DNA of 64,000 nucleotides from Lysobacter sp. KIS68-7 (GCF_021284745.1 NZ_CP089925.1:1178001-1242000), one strand, 5' to 3'; counted from the stretch's first letter, positions 27,760 to 36,948 are shown. Notes: generated by a model not told the origin, from the letters alone. Translations and numbers: made by a program.

Positions 27760-28296
27760 ATGCTGGACGCGATCGACATCGTGTCGTTCTGGCGCGAGGC
27801 CGGGCCGAAGAAATGGTTCAACGGCGGCGCGGCCTTCGACCGGGAGTGCGAGGCGAATTTCTTCGATGCGCATTTCGCGGCGGCGCTGCGCACGTTGGAT
27901 GCGTGGATCGAGACGCCGGACGAGGCGTTGGCGTTGTTGCTGTTGTTGGATCAGATCCCGCGGAACATTTTTCGCGATACGGCGCATGCGTTTGCGACGG
28001 ATCCGCTGGCGCGGGATTTCGCGCGGCAGGCGGTGGCCGCGGGGCATGACAAGCAGGTGGATGCGCAGTTGCGCATCTTCTTCTACCTGCCGTTCGAACA
28101 TTCGGAAGACCTGGACGACCAGGAGTTCTCGCTGCGCTTGCATGCAGAGCTGCCGGGGCCCAATCCGGATGGATGGGCGCGGAAGCACTACGAGGTGATC
28201 CGCAAGTTCGGGCGGTTCCCGCATCGGAATGCGGCGTTGGGGAGGCAGAGTACGCCGGCGGAGTTCGCGTATTTGCGGGAAGGGGGTGGGTTCTGA
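27760..28296 (+). CDS. DUF924 family protein
   Basis: 178 residues, the family length. The conserved features are VSFWREAGPKKWF at the N-terminus, LALLLLLDQIPRNIFR near 65, DKQVDAQLRIFFYLPFEHSEDL and the terminal KFGRFPHRNAALGR. It is alpha-helical, TPR-like and soluble, of unknown function. It follows the AMP nucleosidase by 12 bases with a good GGGG ribosome-binding site, so it is probably cotranscribed. Confidence 0.9.
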   Translation: MLDAIDIVSFWREAGPKKWFNGGAAFDRECEANFFDAHFAAALRTLDAWIETPDEALALLLLLDQIPRNIFRDTAHAFATDPLARDFARQAVAAGHDKQVDAQLRIFFYLPFEHSEDLDDQEFSLRLHAELPGPNPDGWARKHYEVIRKFGRFPHRNAALGRQSTPAEFAYLREGGGF

Positions 28297-28321
28297 CGTC
28301 GAATGTGCTTACGATCTGCCG

Positions 28322-28705
28322 ATGATCACTCTGCTGATGCTTCTCGCCGCCACGGCGGGTGCCCCAGTCGCGCTGCCGACTACTGCGCCCACGCTCGACT
28401 ACCCCGCCGCCAAGGCCCTCGCCGATGCCGACGAGGCCGCGATGTCCAAGGTCGCTTCGACCATGCTGCGCAACTCGCAGTCCGGCGTGCTCGATCGCGC
28501 GGCGAATGCGTGCCGCAGCGACGAGAAGCCCGCGCCGTTCATCGTCGTGCTCGAGCTGGACGCGAGCGGCAAGGTCACGCGGCATTGGCGAAACGCGGAA
28601 ACCAATCTCGCGAAGTGCATGGAAGACAAACTGTCGCGCGCGCCGTTCTACATTCCGGCGAAGGCGCCCTTCTACATTTCGTTCGAAGTGTCGTTCACGC
28701 AGTAA
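28322..28705 (+). CDS. Hypothetical secreted protein
   Basis: 127 residues. The N-terminus MITLLMLLAATAGAPVAL looks like a signal peptide. The mature part has two cysteines (ACRSDEK, AKCMEDK) that could form a disulfide, and a TonB/energy-transducer-like pattern (FIVVLELDASGKVTRHWRNAET) ending in an aromatic beta strand. No family is recognised with confidence. It lies 25 bases after the DUF924 gene on the same strand. Confidence 0.72.
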   Translation: MITLLMLLAATAGAPVALPTTAPTLDYPAAKALADADEAAMSKVASTMLRNSQSGVLDRAANACRSDEKPAPFIVVLELDASGKVTRHWRNAETNLAKCMEDKLSRAPFYIPAKAPFYISFEVSFTQ

Positions 28706-28719
28706 GCGGACGGCGTCGC

Positions 28720-29643
28720 TCAGTACCGCGCGACGCCCGCATCCACATCCGCCCACGCCTCGATCCCACCCGCGATGTTGTAAACCTCGCGGAATCCCTT
28801 CTGCCGGAAATGCTCCGCCGCCTGCTGGCTGCGGTTGCCGTGGTGGCAGAGGAACGCCAGTGCGGTGTCCTTCGGCAGCGCCTCGATGGCATCGAGCCCA
28901 TTGTCGAAGGTCAGCACCGGACCGGTCACCGACGCGAGCTGACGTTCTTCGCCAGGACGCACGTCGACGATGCGCAAGGTGCCGGCTTCCATCCGCGCCT
29001 TCGCATCGGCGGCAGACAGGTTGCGCACCGGCGCCGGCGCGTTCGGGTTCTCGATGACCAGGCCGCGGCCGCGTTCGTCGTCGGCCCAGTCGATGCGCAG
29101 GCCGTTGGCGCGGCGCGCGCCGGCGAGGTCGAATTGCACGCGGATGCCGTCGAATTCCGCGGTCACCGCATTCGAATCCGCCTGCGCCAGGTGCAAGCGC
29201 GTGCGGTACTGCGAATCGATGTCCATGCGCACGACAACATCACCACCCGCGTCCTTGATCGCGTTGCGCAGCATCTCGATCGCAGCGGCGCCGATCTCGA
29301 TGCGCGGCGGCGTGCGGTCCGGCGGCGCCAGGCCGAGCGCGCCATGCAGCTCGCCCGAATTCGCCATCTGCTCGATGATGTCGCTGCCGCCCACGAGTTC
29401 GCCGCCGATGTACAGCTGCGGGATCGTCGGCCAGTCGCCATAGAGCTTGATGCCCTCGCGGATTTCCGGATCGGCCAGCACGTCGACGTGCGCGTACTCG
29501 ATGCCGAGGGCATTCAACGCACCCGCGGCCTTGGCGGAGAAGCCGCACTGCGGCGACTGCGGATGGCCCTTCATGAAGAGCACGACGCGGTTGTCCGCGA
29601 GCAGGGTGGAGATGCGGCTGCGGAGGGCGGGGTCGAGGGACAT
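28720..29643 (-). CDS. Three-domain protein: monothiol glutaredoxin, degenerate A-type Fe-S carrier, rhodanese
   Basis: 307 residues. Residues 1-105 are a Grx4-type monothiol glutaredoxin with CGFS (33-36) and WPTIPQLYIGGELVGGSDI, the type that binds a [2Fe-2S] cluster with glutathione. Residues about 112-190 resemble an IscA/ErpA A-type domain (IGAAAIEMLRNAI, ending ENPNAP), but the CGCG cysteines that follow NPNA in active carriers are missing. Residues about 200-307 are a rhodanese with active loop CHHGNRS. A role in iron-sulfur cluster or sulfur handling is inferred. Confidence 0.92.
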   Translation of the reverse strand: MSLDPALRSRISTLLADNRVVLFMKGHPQSPQCGFSAKAAGALNALGIEYAHVDVLADPEIREGIKLYGDWPTIPQLYIGGELVGGSDIIEQMANSGELHGALGLAPPDRTPPRIEIGAAAIEMLRNAIKDAGGDVVVRMDIDSQYRTRLHLAQADSNAVTAEFDGIRVQFDLAGARRANGLRIDWADDERGRGLVIENPNAPAPVRNLSAADAKARMEAGTLRIVDVRPGEERQLASVTGPVLTFDNGLDAIEALPKDTALAFLCHHGNRSQQAAEHFRQKGFREVYNIAGGIEAWADVDAGVARY

Positions 29644-29719
29644 GGGGCGATCCAGGAACTGCTTGGGGGACCGCCATTTTAGCGCCCGGGCCGGCTTCGT
29701 TCGCTCAGGTCACGAAATC

Positions 29720-30511
29720 GTGGATCATCGACCCGTGCTCGCCTCCGACGCCCTGCGCCGCGTTCCCCGCTTCCCGCACGTCTGGGCGTGGTGCCTGGTG
29801 GCGTCGCAGGTATTGGTCGTCTGGATCTGGGTGCGCTTCGGCTGGCGGGTGGGCCTGCCCGTGATGGTGCTGTCCCATGCGCCGTTCTGGTGGGGCACGC
29901 TCAAGCCCGGGTCGGCCCTGTTCAGCCCGGTGCTGCGGCGCCTGCCGACCACCGAGCGCGTCGCGTGGATCACCATCGATGACGGCCCCTCGGACGACAC
30001 GCGCGCGATGCTCGACCTGCTGGATGCGCACCATGCGAAGGCCACCTTCTTCCTCGTCGGCGATCGCGCAAAGGCGCGGCCCGAGCTGGTGCACGAGATC
30101 GCCTGGCGCGGGCACGGCATCGGCAACCACAGTGCGACGCATCCGCAGGCCTGGTTCTGGGCCTTGCCGCCGGCGCGCATGCGCGAGGAAATCCAGCGCA
30201 CGCAAACCACGCTGCGCGAACTCACCGGCACCACGCCGCATTGGTTCCGCGCCGTGGTGGGGATGGCGAATCCCTTCGTGTCCGCGGTGCTGAAGGAACA
30301 CGGCATGACGCGCGTGGCCTGGAGTGCGCGGGGTTACGACGCGCTCGCTGCGGATCCCGCACGCGTCGTGGCGCGCATCGAGCGCAACCTGGCACCGGGT
30401 GCGATCGTGCTGATGCACGAAGGCGCGAAGCACGGGAACAGCGTGGAAGTGATGCGCCTGGTACTGGAGCGACTGCGCGCGCTCGGATATCGCTTGGATC
30501 GCCCCGACTGA
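29720..30511 (+). CDS. Polysaccharide deacetylase (NodB) family protein
   Basis: 263 residues if started at GTG 29720; GTG 29735 is the alternative. The N-terminal region has two membrane segments (VWAWCLVASQVLVVWIWV and VGLPVMVLSHAPFW). The NodB domain then carries TIDDGPSDDT (catalytic and metal Asp), KATFFLVGDRA, GNHSATHP (metal His pair) and a terminal GAIVLMHEG. It should remove N-acetyl or similar groups from a membrane- or envelope-associated glycan. It is divergent from the glutaredoxin fusion gene. Confidence 0.85.
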   Translation: MDHRPVLASDALRRVPRFPHVWAWCLVASQVLVVWIWVRFGWRVGLPVMVLSHAPFWWGTLKPGSALFSPVLRRLPTTERVAWITIDDGPSDDTRAMLDLLDAHHAKATFFLVGDRAKARPELVHEIAWRGHGIGNHSATHPQAWFWALPPARMREEIQRTQTTLRELTGTTPHWFRAVVGMANPFVSAVLKEHGMTRVAWSARGYDALAADPARVVARIERNLAPGAIVLMHEGAKHGNSVEVMRLVLERLRALGYRLDRPD

Positions 30512-30512
30512 A

Positions 30513-31199
30513 TCAATCGCGCGTCGCGACGATCCGCCAATTGTTGAATGGTGTGTCGCCAAACAACGGATCGAAGCGCGCACGCAGCCCCGCGGACTGG
30601 AACCGCGCGCGCAACGCATCGGCATCCGGATAACGCTTCGGTCCCGCGTTCATCCAGCCGAAGATGCGCGAGAGCGCATCGACCCCGCGCGTCGTGCGGG
30701 CCCGCGCGCTGCCGTCATCCAGTCCGGTGCGGATCACGAGGGCGCCGCCCGGCGCGATCATGGCGGTCGCTGCTTCGAGGATGGCGTCCTGCGCTTCCGG
30801 TGGGACGAACTGCAGCACATCGAGGATCGTGACGCTGCCGGAATGCGACGGCATGCCCGCGGCGAGGTCGACGACATCGAACGCCGCACCGTGCAATTCC
30901 GCACGCTGCGCCGCGCGACGGGCCTGCGTAACCTTCGTCGCATCGTTGTCCACGCCGCGATACGGCAGCGCGATCCCGCTCGCCCGCAACGCATGCGCGA
31001 GCAGGCCGATCCCGCAGCCGAGATCGAGCACGGGCTGCGAAGTCCCGCGCAGCGCATCGATCACACCCGGGTACAAGGGATCGCTGCGCAGCTTCGCGCG
31101 CGTGTAGTAGTAGTGGTAGCGATTGCCGTACCACCGCTCCGGCAGGAAGGCGCGCGCGATGCGCAACGCGTCCCCGGCCGGCAGCGTCGCCGCGGTCAT
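30513..31199 (-). CDS. Class I SAM-dependent methyltransferase
   Basis: 228 residues. Motif I is VLDLGCGIGLLAHAL near 53, then YRGVDNDATKV, a VVDLAAGMP acidic loop, VTILDVLQFVPPEA and the LVIRTGLDDG post strand. The substrate is unknown. The unusual N-terminus YGNRYHYYYTRAKL is shared by some methyltransferases next to lipid genes. It forms a coupled run with the SGNH hydrolase (ATGA overlap) and alaA. Confidence 0.85.
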   Translation of the reverse strand: MTAATLPAGDALRIARAFLPERWYGNRYHYYYTRAKLRSDPLYPGVIDALRGTSQPVLDLGCGIGLLAHALRASGIALPYRGVDNDATKVTQARRAAQRAELHGAAFDVVDLAAGMPSHSGSVTILDVLQFVPPEAQDAILEAATAMIAPGGALVIRTGLDDGSARARTTRGVDALSRIFGWMNAGPKRYPDADALRARFQSAGLRARFDPLFGDTPFNNWRIVATRD

Positions 31200-31849
31200 G
31201 CGTTCAGAAGACGTTGCGCGACGGGGAGGGCGAGCTCGGTCCAGCGCGTATACATCGCTGCGGAAGGATGCAGTTCGTCCTCGGCTACCTGGTCCGCTTC
31301 ACCGCCGCGATCGCGGCTGGTGGGCGTGATGTCGACGAAGGCGACGCCCCGCTGTTCGCACACCGCACGGGCCGCCGCGTTGAACGCATCGATCTCCGCC
31401 GCAATGTTGCCGCGGTTGCCGGCTTCGTGGACGGCGAAGGGCGTGACGCCCCAATCCGGAATGCTCAGCACCATCACGCGGTCCTTGCGGTCGCGCGCGA
31501 AGCCGATCGCGCGGTCGAGCAGTTCGGTGAATTCGCGCTTGTAGTCCACCACACTGCGCCCGCGATACTGATTGTTCACGCCGATCAGCAGCGTGACCAG
31601 GTCCCAGTGGCCGAGCGGCTCGGCCAGGTCGATGGCGCTCCACAACTCGTCGGTGGTCCAACCCGTCGTGGCGATGATGCGCGGATCGCGCAGCGGGACG
31701 CCGCCTTCGCGCAAGGCCGTGGCGAGCTGCACGGGCCAGCGGCCCGCGGCTTCCACGCCTTCGCCGATGGTGTAACTGTCGCCCAGCGCCAGGTAACGCA
31801 TGCCGCTCGGCAACACGGAGACTTTCGCCTTCGTCGCCTTCGTCGCCAT
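31196..31849 (-). CDS. SGNH/GDSL-type hydrolase
   Basis: 217 residues from MATKATKAKVSVLPSG. Block I is ALGDSYTIGEG with nucleophile Ser25, block III is LLIGVNNQYRG (oxyanion Asn) and block V is DELHPS (Asp-x-x-His). The SGNH set is complete, so it is an esterase, lipase or thioesterase acting on an unknown ester. No signal peptide is present. The start overlaps the alaA stop by one base and its end overlaps the methyltransferase start. Confidence 0.9.
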   Translation of the reverse strand: MATKATKAKVSVLPSGMRYLALGDSYTIGEGVEAAGRWPVQLATALREGGVPLRDPRIIATTGWTTDELWSAIDLAEPLGHWDLVTLLIGVNNQYRGRSVVDYKREFTELLDRAIGFARDRKDRVMVLSIPDWGVTPFAVHEAGNRGNIAAEIDAFNAAARAVCEQRGVAFVDITPTSRDRGGEADQVAEDELHPSAAMYTRWTELALPVAQRLLNA

Positions 31850-33099
31850 CAGGCCACCGCGCTCCTGCGCGCGACGGCAGCCTCGGCGCGACGCGCGAGC
31901 ACGCGTTCGATGCGCGCGAACACATCGCGCAGCACCTTCGCTTCCGGCAGCAGCGTCACGCGGAAGTGGTTGCGGAAGGGGACGTTGAAACTCGAGCCCG
32001 GCACGATCAGCACGTCCTCGCGTTCCAGCATTTCCAGCGCGAAGGCATGGTCGTCGAAGCCTTCCGCCGCCGCGCCCACCACCGCCGGGAATCCATACAG
32101 CGCGCCTTGCGGAGCCACCAGCGACAGATGGTCGCTGCGCTCGCAACAGTCGATCAGCGCAGCGCGCGTGTCGTGCAGTCGACCGCCCGGCGCAGTCAAT
32201 GCGCGAATCGTTTCCTCACCATGCAATGCCTGCTCGATGGCGAACTGCCCCGGCACGTTCGCGCACAAGCGCAGCGCACCCAGCAGGTCCATTGCATGGT
32301 GGAAGTCGCCGCTCGCCAGCGGATCGCCGCTGAGCACGGCCCAACCCACGCGCCAGCCGCACGCGCGATGCACCTTCGACAGGCCACCGAAGGACAGGCA
32401 GGGCACGTCGCCCGCGAGCGGTGCGAGCGGTTGGAACGTCGCTTCGTCGTACAGGATCTCGTCGTAGATCTCGTCGGACATCAACAACAGATGATGCTTC
32501 GCGGCGATGGCGACGATGCGTTCGAGCAACGCGCGCGGATACGTCGCGCCCGTCGGGTTGTTCGGATTGATCAGCACGATCGCGCGCGTGCGCGGCGACA
32601 CGAGCGAGGCAATCTCTTCGGGATCCGGAAGGAAATTGTTCTCCGGCAGGCAGCGGTAATAGACCGGCCGCCCGTCGTTGAGGATCGTCGCCGCCGACCA
32701 CAGCGGATAGTCGGGCGAGGGCAGCAGCACTTCGTCGCCCGGGTTGAGCAGCGCGCGCAGGCTGAGGTCGATCAGTTCGCTCACGCCGTTGCCGACGAAC
32801 ACGCGCTCGGGCGAGGCATTCGGCGTCCCGCGCTTGCGATGGTGGGCCGCGATCGCCTCGCGCGCGGCCGGCAGGCCCTGCTGGTGCGTGTAGGGATCGG
32901 TGCCGGCGATGTGATCGGCGATCGCGCGCTGCAGGTGTTCCGGCGCGCGGAACCCGAACGCGCCCGGATTGCCGATATTGAGCTTGACCAGCGTGCGTCC
33001 CTGGGCTTCGAGCTCGCGGGCGCGTCGTGCCAGCTCACCGCGGATCTCGTATCGGACTTCGGACAGGCGTTCGCGGGTCTTCAGGCTGGGCATCGACAT
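31849..33099 (-). CDS. alaA: Glutamate-pyruvate aminotransferase AlaA-like
   Basis: 416 residues from MSMPSLKTRERL; E. coli AlaA has 405. It is a fold-type I PLP aminotransferase that makes alanine from pyruvate and glutamate. KLNIGNPGAFGFRAPEHL, VGNGVSELIDLSL, INPNNPTGATYP, SDEIYDEILYD and the PLP-lysine region SFGGLSKVHRACGWRVGW closely follow AlaA. It is the first gene of a three-gene minus-strand run and divergent from rsgA. Confidence 0.92.
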   Translation of the reverse strand: MSMPSLKTRERLSEVRYEIRGELARRARELEAQGRTLVKLNIGNPGAFGFRAPEHLQRAIADHIAGTDPYTHQQGLPAAREAIAAHHRKRGTPNASPERVFVGNGVSELIDLSLRALLNPGDEVLLPSPDYPLWSAATILNDGRPVYYRCLPENNFLPDPEEIASLVSPRTRAIVLINPNNPTGATYPRALLERIVAIAAKHHLLLMSDEIYDEILYDEATFQPLAPLAGDVPCLSFGGLSKVHRACGWRVGWAVLSGDPLASGDFHHAMDLLGALRLCANVPGQFAIEQALHGEETIRALTAPGGRLHDTRAALIDCCERSDHLSLVAPQGALYGFPAVVGAAAEGFDDHAFALEMLEREDVLIVPGSSFNVPFRNHFRVTLLPEAKVLRDVFARIERVLARRAEAAVARRSAVA

Positions 33100-33209
33100 C
33101 GGGCAACTGGGCACGGAGTGGCGCTTCAGCCTACAGGCAAACCGCGCGCGGCCGAACCCCTTTACACTCCAGCCCACATGACTGAAAGCACGCCCTGCCA
33201 CCGCCCTGC

Positions 33210-34316
33210 ATGACCCCGCTACGCGCCATCGGCTGGCCTTGGGCCGGCGATCCCGAAGACGCTGCCTGGCGGGAAACGATTTCGGCGCACCCCGGTGCCC
33301 GCCCCGCGCGGGTGATCGAGCAGCACCGCTCCGGTTACGTGGTGGCCGAAGGCCCGGGCGAGGGCCTGAAGGCCGAATCCCCGCCCGAATGGCAGCGCGC
33401 CTCGAGCTATCGCAAGGGCGGGATCGCGCCGGAAGAACGCGCGGCGGTCGGCGACTGGGTGCTGCTGCAGGGCAAGAAGATCGTGGCGCTGCTTCCGCGC
33501 CGGACCGCGATCAAGCGCGGTGCCGCGGGCGAGCACTACAAGCAGCAATTGATCGCGGCCAACATCGATACGGTGTTCGTCGTGTGCGGCCTGGATGCCG
33601 ACTTCAATCCGCGCCGCATCGAACGCTACCTCGTGCTCATCGGCGGCAGCGGCGTGCAACCGATCGTCGTGCTGACGAAGGCGGACAAGGCCGAAGCCGC
33701 GATGCCCGGCAGCATCGACATGGCGCGCGCCGCGCTCGCGGGCGTGGCGTCGCAGGACGTGACCGTCGTCGCCGTGAACGCGAAGGACCGCGAGAGCGTG
33801 TCCGCGCTCGAGCCCTGGCTGCAGGAAGGGCACAGCGTCGTGCTCGTCGGTTCCTCCGGTGCAGGCAAATCCACGCTCACGAACACGTTGCTCGGCATCG
33901 AGAAGATGAAGACCAACGAAGTCCGAGAGAGCGATTCGCGCGGCCGCCACACGACCACGCATCGCGCGCTGATCCCGCTGCCCTCCGGCGCCTGCCTCAT
34001 CGATACGCCCGGCATGCGCGAACTCAAGCCGACGGGCGAGGAAGACGTCGCGGAGAATTTCAGCGACATCGAAGCGCTCGCCGAGCAATGCCGGTTCCGC
34101 GACTGCCGCCATGCGAAGGAACCCGGCTGTGCCGTGCGCGCCGCCATCGAGGCCGGCACGCTGGATGCACACCGTTTCGGCAATTATCTGAAGCTGCGCG
34201 ACGAAGTCGCCGGTGCGGCCGACAAGCTCGCCAACCGGCTGCAGCAGAAATCCAACGAGCGCGTGCAAGGCAAGTCGCTCAACAAACGCCTCGACGAGAA
34301 ATACGGACGGCACTGA
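33210..34316 (+). CDS. rsgA: Ribosome small-subunit-dependent GTPase RsgA
   Basis: 368 residues. The GTPase motifs are in circularly permuted order: G4 LTKADK near 155, then G1 GSSGAGKST near 215 and G3 DTPGMREL near 270. The N-terminal OB-fold is residues about 35-110. The C-terminal zinc finger (CRFRDCRHAKEPGC, with the preceding Cys/His) binds the 30S subunit. RsgA tests the decoding centre late in 30S maturation. It is followed three bases later by the QEGLA gene. Confidence 0.96.
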   Translation: MTPLRAIGWPWAGDPEDAAWRETISAHPGARPARVIEQHRSGYVVAEGPGEGLKAESPPEWQRASSYRKGGIAPEERAAVGDWVLLQGKKIVALLPRRTAIKRGAAGEHYKQQLIAANIDTVFVVCGLDADFNPRRIERYLVLIGGSGVQPIVVLTKADKAEAAMPGSIDMARAALAGVASQDVTVVAVNAKDRESVSALEPWLQEGHSVVLVGSSGAGKSTLTNTLLGIEKMKTNEVRESDSRGRHTTTHRALIPLPSGACLIDTPGMRELKPTGEEDVAENFSDIEALAEQCRFRDCRHAKEPGCAVRAAIEAGTLDAHRFGNYLKLRDEVAGAADKLANRLQQKSNERVQGKSLNKRLDEKYGRH

Positions 34317-34319
34317 CCC

Positions 34320-35585
34320 ATGGTCGAGCTCGCGGACGACATCCTCCACCACGCGGCGCTCGATGCACGGATGGTCAAGGCCGCGCGCGGCATCCGGCTG
34401 CTCAACATGGTGAGCTGGGCAGCGAGCGAGCAGAAGCGCTTCCTGGATGGATACAACCGCGGCGTTTTCGAACTGCCGCGCCACGAATATCCGAAGTACG
34501 ACTTCACCGAAGTGCGGCGCGAGCTTGCCTACGTCGAAAAGGCCGCGGACCGCGACCACCCGCTGGGCCACTACGTCTGCGACTCCGCGCGCAGCTGGGG
34601 CATTGCCGCCGAGCTGCTGGAAAACCTCGGCACACCCGAGGCGATGACGCATTCGATCCGGCTGTTCGGCCGTCCGGACGAGCCGCTGCCCGGCGGCGGC
34701 CCGACCACCCGCGAAGCCGCGCACCACTTCATCGACATCGCCAACGAACTCGACAAGGAACTGCTCGCCCCGGAAGAGCAGGTGCAGATTTCCGCGACCG
34801 CGCTGCAGTTGCAACTGCAGGCATCGCTCGATGATTTCTTCAACGAGCGGATGATCGAAGTGGTGCTCGACCCCGAGCTGATCGCCAAGGCGGCCGCCGG
34901 CGCCACGCGCATCCGCCTGCGTTCGAGCGCGGCCTTCAGCGATTACGACAAACACCAGCTGCTGGAACACGAGGCCTTCGTGCACTCGCTCACGGCGCTC
35001 AACGGCCGCGAGCAGCCGCAACTGCAGAGCCTGTCGCTGTCATCGCCGCGCACCACCGCCACGCAGGAAGGCCTGGCCACCTTTGCCGAACAGATCACCG
35101 GCAGCATCGACATCGAACGCATGAAGCGCATCAGCCTGCGCATCGAAGCGGTGTCGATGGCGATGGCGGGCGCGGACTTCATCGAAGTCTTCCGCTACTT
35201 CGTCGACTCCGGCAACCCGCAGGCGGAGAGCTTCGTCTCCGCGCAGCGCGTGTTCCGCGGCGTGCCGACCACGGGCGGCTGCGCCTTCACCAAGGACACG
35301 GTGTATGTGCGCGGCCTGATCGGCGTGCATACCTTCTTCCGCTGGGCGTTGCGCCAGAGGAAGCTGCGCCTGTGCCGCATGTTGTTCGCGGGCAAGATGA
35401 CGCTCGCGGACGTGCAGCGATTCGAACCGATGTTCGATTGCGGCGCGCTGGTGCCGCCGAAATTCCTGCCGCAATGGGTGTCGCGCGCGAACGGCCTGGC
35501 GGGAATGCTGGCGTTCTCGCTGTTCGCCAACCGCATCCGGCTGGATCAGGTCATCGCGTCGGAAGGCCTGTTCGAACTGGAATGA
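34320..35585 (+). CDS. QEGLA-motif protein (DUF1704), MATCAP-like putative metallopeptidase
   Basis: 421 residues. The family's name motif QEGLA is at 249-253, and upstream is H217-E-x-x-x-H222 (EHEAFVH). In the related eukaryotic MATCAP/KIAA0895 enzymes, HExxxH plus a later Glu bind zinc for removal of C-terminal tyrosine from tubulin. The same residues here (H217, H222, E250) suggest a zinc peptidase, although bacterial members are named only for a link to flavohemoglobin expression. Its 3' end overlaps the convergent membrane gene by 35 bases. Confidence 0.87.
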   Translation: MVELADDILHHAALDARMVKAARGIRLLNMVSWAASEQKRFLDGYNRGVFELPRHEYPKYDFTEVRRELAYVEKAADRDHPLGHYVCDSARSWGIAAELLENLGTPEAMTHSIRLFGRPDEPLPGGGPTTREAAHHFIDIANELDKELLAPEEQVQISATALQLQLQASLDDFFNERMIEVVLDPELIAKAAAGATRIRLRSSAAFSDYDKHQLLEHEAFVHSLTALNGREQPQLQSLSLSSPRTTATQEGLATFAEQITGSIDIERMKRISLRIEAVSMAMAGADFIEVFRYFVDSGNPQAESFVSAQRVFRGVPTTGGCAFTKDTVYVRGLIGVHTFFRWALRQRKLRLCRMLFAGKMTLADVQRFEPMFDCGALVPPKFLPQWVSRANGLAGMLAFSLFANRIRLDQVIASEGLFELE

Positions 35586-36903
35586 GGCTGCCGTCGGGGC
35601 GGATCTCGTAATCCGCGGGCTGCCCTGCAGCGACGAGCTCCACGCGGCCGGCCACCGGCACGCCGTGGTACGTCGGAATCTCGTGCGTCAGTCGAACGAA
35701 GATCCATTCCTTCGCATCCGGCGCCGGTCGCAGGCGCACCATGCCCGGCTGCGAAGACACGAGCTGCGCAAGCGCAGGCGAGAACACCGACTGGATGCGT
35801 GCCACCTGGTGGATCGCCAGGATCACGAACACACCGTGGAGCACGGTCAACGCCGAGAACACCGCGATCGCGATGCGCCCCTGCCGCGAGGCATGCCGCC
35901 ACGCCGCCGCCACGCACATCGCGCTGACCGCGGCGAACCCGTAGCCGTAATGGTTGGTGCTCACGCCGAGCGTCAACACCGGCGAAAGCGCCGCAAATCC
36001 GCCGAACAGGAAGGCCAGCGCGATGCGCCGATGCGCTTGCCACAAGGCCGCGACCATCGCGACCCACAGCGCCGCCGCGACGATCACCGGCTTGGTGCGC
36101 AACAAGGTCGTATGCGCTTCCAGCAGGTTGAAGATCGGCGGGAACACCTGGTACTCGAACCAGCGCACCGGCACGTTCAACAACGACGGCACGTACTGCG
36201 ACCCGCCGTCGCGCGGCGCATGCAGCAATGCGGGCGCGCGCCAGGCCAGGAACAGCGCGATCGCGATGCCCGCACCGATCGTGGCCGCCGCCCAACGCCC
36301 GCGCCGCGCCGGATCGAGCAGCCACGCCACCGCGCACAACACCGGGATCGCTGCCGCCGCTTCCTTCCCGAGGATGGCGAAGAGCGACAAGGCGAAGGCC
36401 AGGCATGCGATCACCCAGCCGCGTTCGATGCGCAGCACGCACCAGGCCAGCACGAGCGCGCAGGAGACCCAGATCAGGTCCGCGATGGTGGCCACCCAAC
36501 CGTGCACGTAGGCCGCGAAGGGCGTGAGCACGAACCCGATGGCACCGATGGCCGCGGCCCGCGTCCCCATGCCGAAGCGGCGCCCGACCGCGAACAACAG
36601 CGCCGCGTTCAGCGACCCCCACAGCACCAGGATCGAATGGAAGGCCCTGGGCGTGTCGAAGAAGGCCCGCGACAGGGCCATCCACAGGTTGAAGGTGAGC
36701 GGGCGGAACTGGAAGGTCTCGCGGTGATCCCACCACGGCACAAAGTCCACGGTGCCCGCGCGCCAGGCCCACTGCAGCTCATCGTGGCTGAAGTAGCCGG
36801 GGGCCAGCGCGAGCGGCAGCTGGAGCACGAAGGCGATCGCCAGCACCCACAACGGGGCCATCGCGGGCATCGGGAAGTGCGGGCGTTGCTCCATCCGGGA
36901 CAT
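35551..36903 (-). CDS. Polytopic membrane protein, glycosyltransferase-39/83-like
   Basis: 450 residues with about ten hydrophobic segments, beginning LWVLAIAFVLQLPLALAPGYF. After the first segment comes FSHDELQWAWRAG, which places an acidic H-D-E motif in the first periplasmic loop, as in GT-C glycosyltransferases using lipid-linked sugars. Later loops have QFRPLTFNLWMAL and a C-terminal periplasmic beta domain (KEWIFVRLTHEIPTYH). Acceptor and donor are unknown. Met 4 is an alternative start. Confidence 0.8.
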   Translation of the reverse strand: MSRMEQRPHFPMPAMAPLWVLAIAFVLQLPLALAPGYFSHDELQWAWRAGTVDFVPWWDHRETFQFRPLTFNLWMALSRAFFDTPRAFHSILVLWGSLNAALLFAVGRRFGMGTRAAAIGAIGFVLTPFAAYVHGWVATIADLIWVSCALVLAWCVLRIERGWVIACLAFALSLFAILGKEAAAAIPVLCAVAWLLDPARRGRWAAATIGAGIAIALFLAWRAPALLHAPRDGGSQYVPSLLNVPVRWFEYQVFPPIFNLLEAHTTLLRTKPVIVAAALWVAMVAALWQAHRRIALAFLFGGFAALSPVLTLGVSTNHYGYGFAAVSAMCVAAAWRHASRQGRIAIAVFSALTVLHGVFVILAIHQVARIQSVFSPALAQLVSSQPGMVRLRPAPDAKEWIFVRLTHEIPTYHGVPVAGRVELVAAGQPADYEIRPDGSLIPVRTGLPTR

Positions 36904-36942
36904 GGCTCACGGGGAAAGCCGCGATTCTAAGTGGGGGATGGG

Positions 36943-36948
36943 TAGAAT
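36943..36948 (+). promoter_or_regulatory. Possible -10 element of maeB
   Basis: TAGAAT in the context GGTAGAATCGACGG, 48 bases before the maeB ATG. The aceE leader carries TAGAATCG in the same relative position. No convincing -35 box is seen for either, so this is tentative. Confidence 0.3.
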
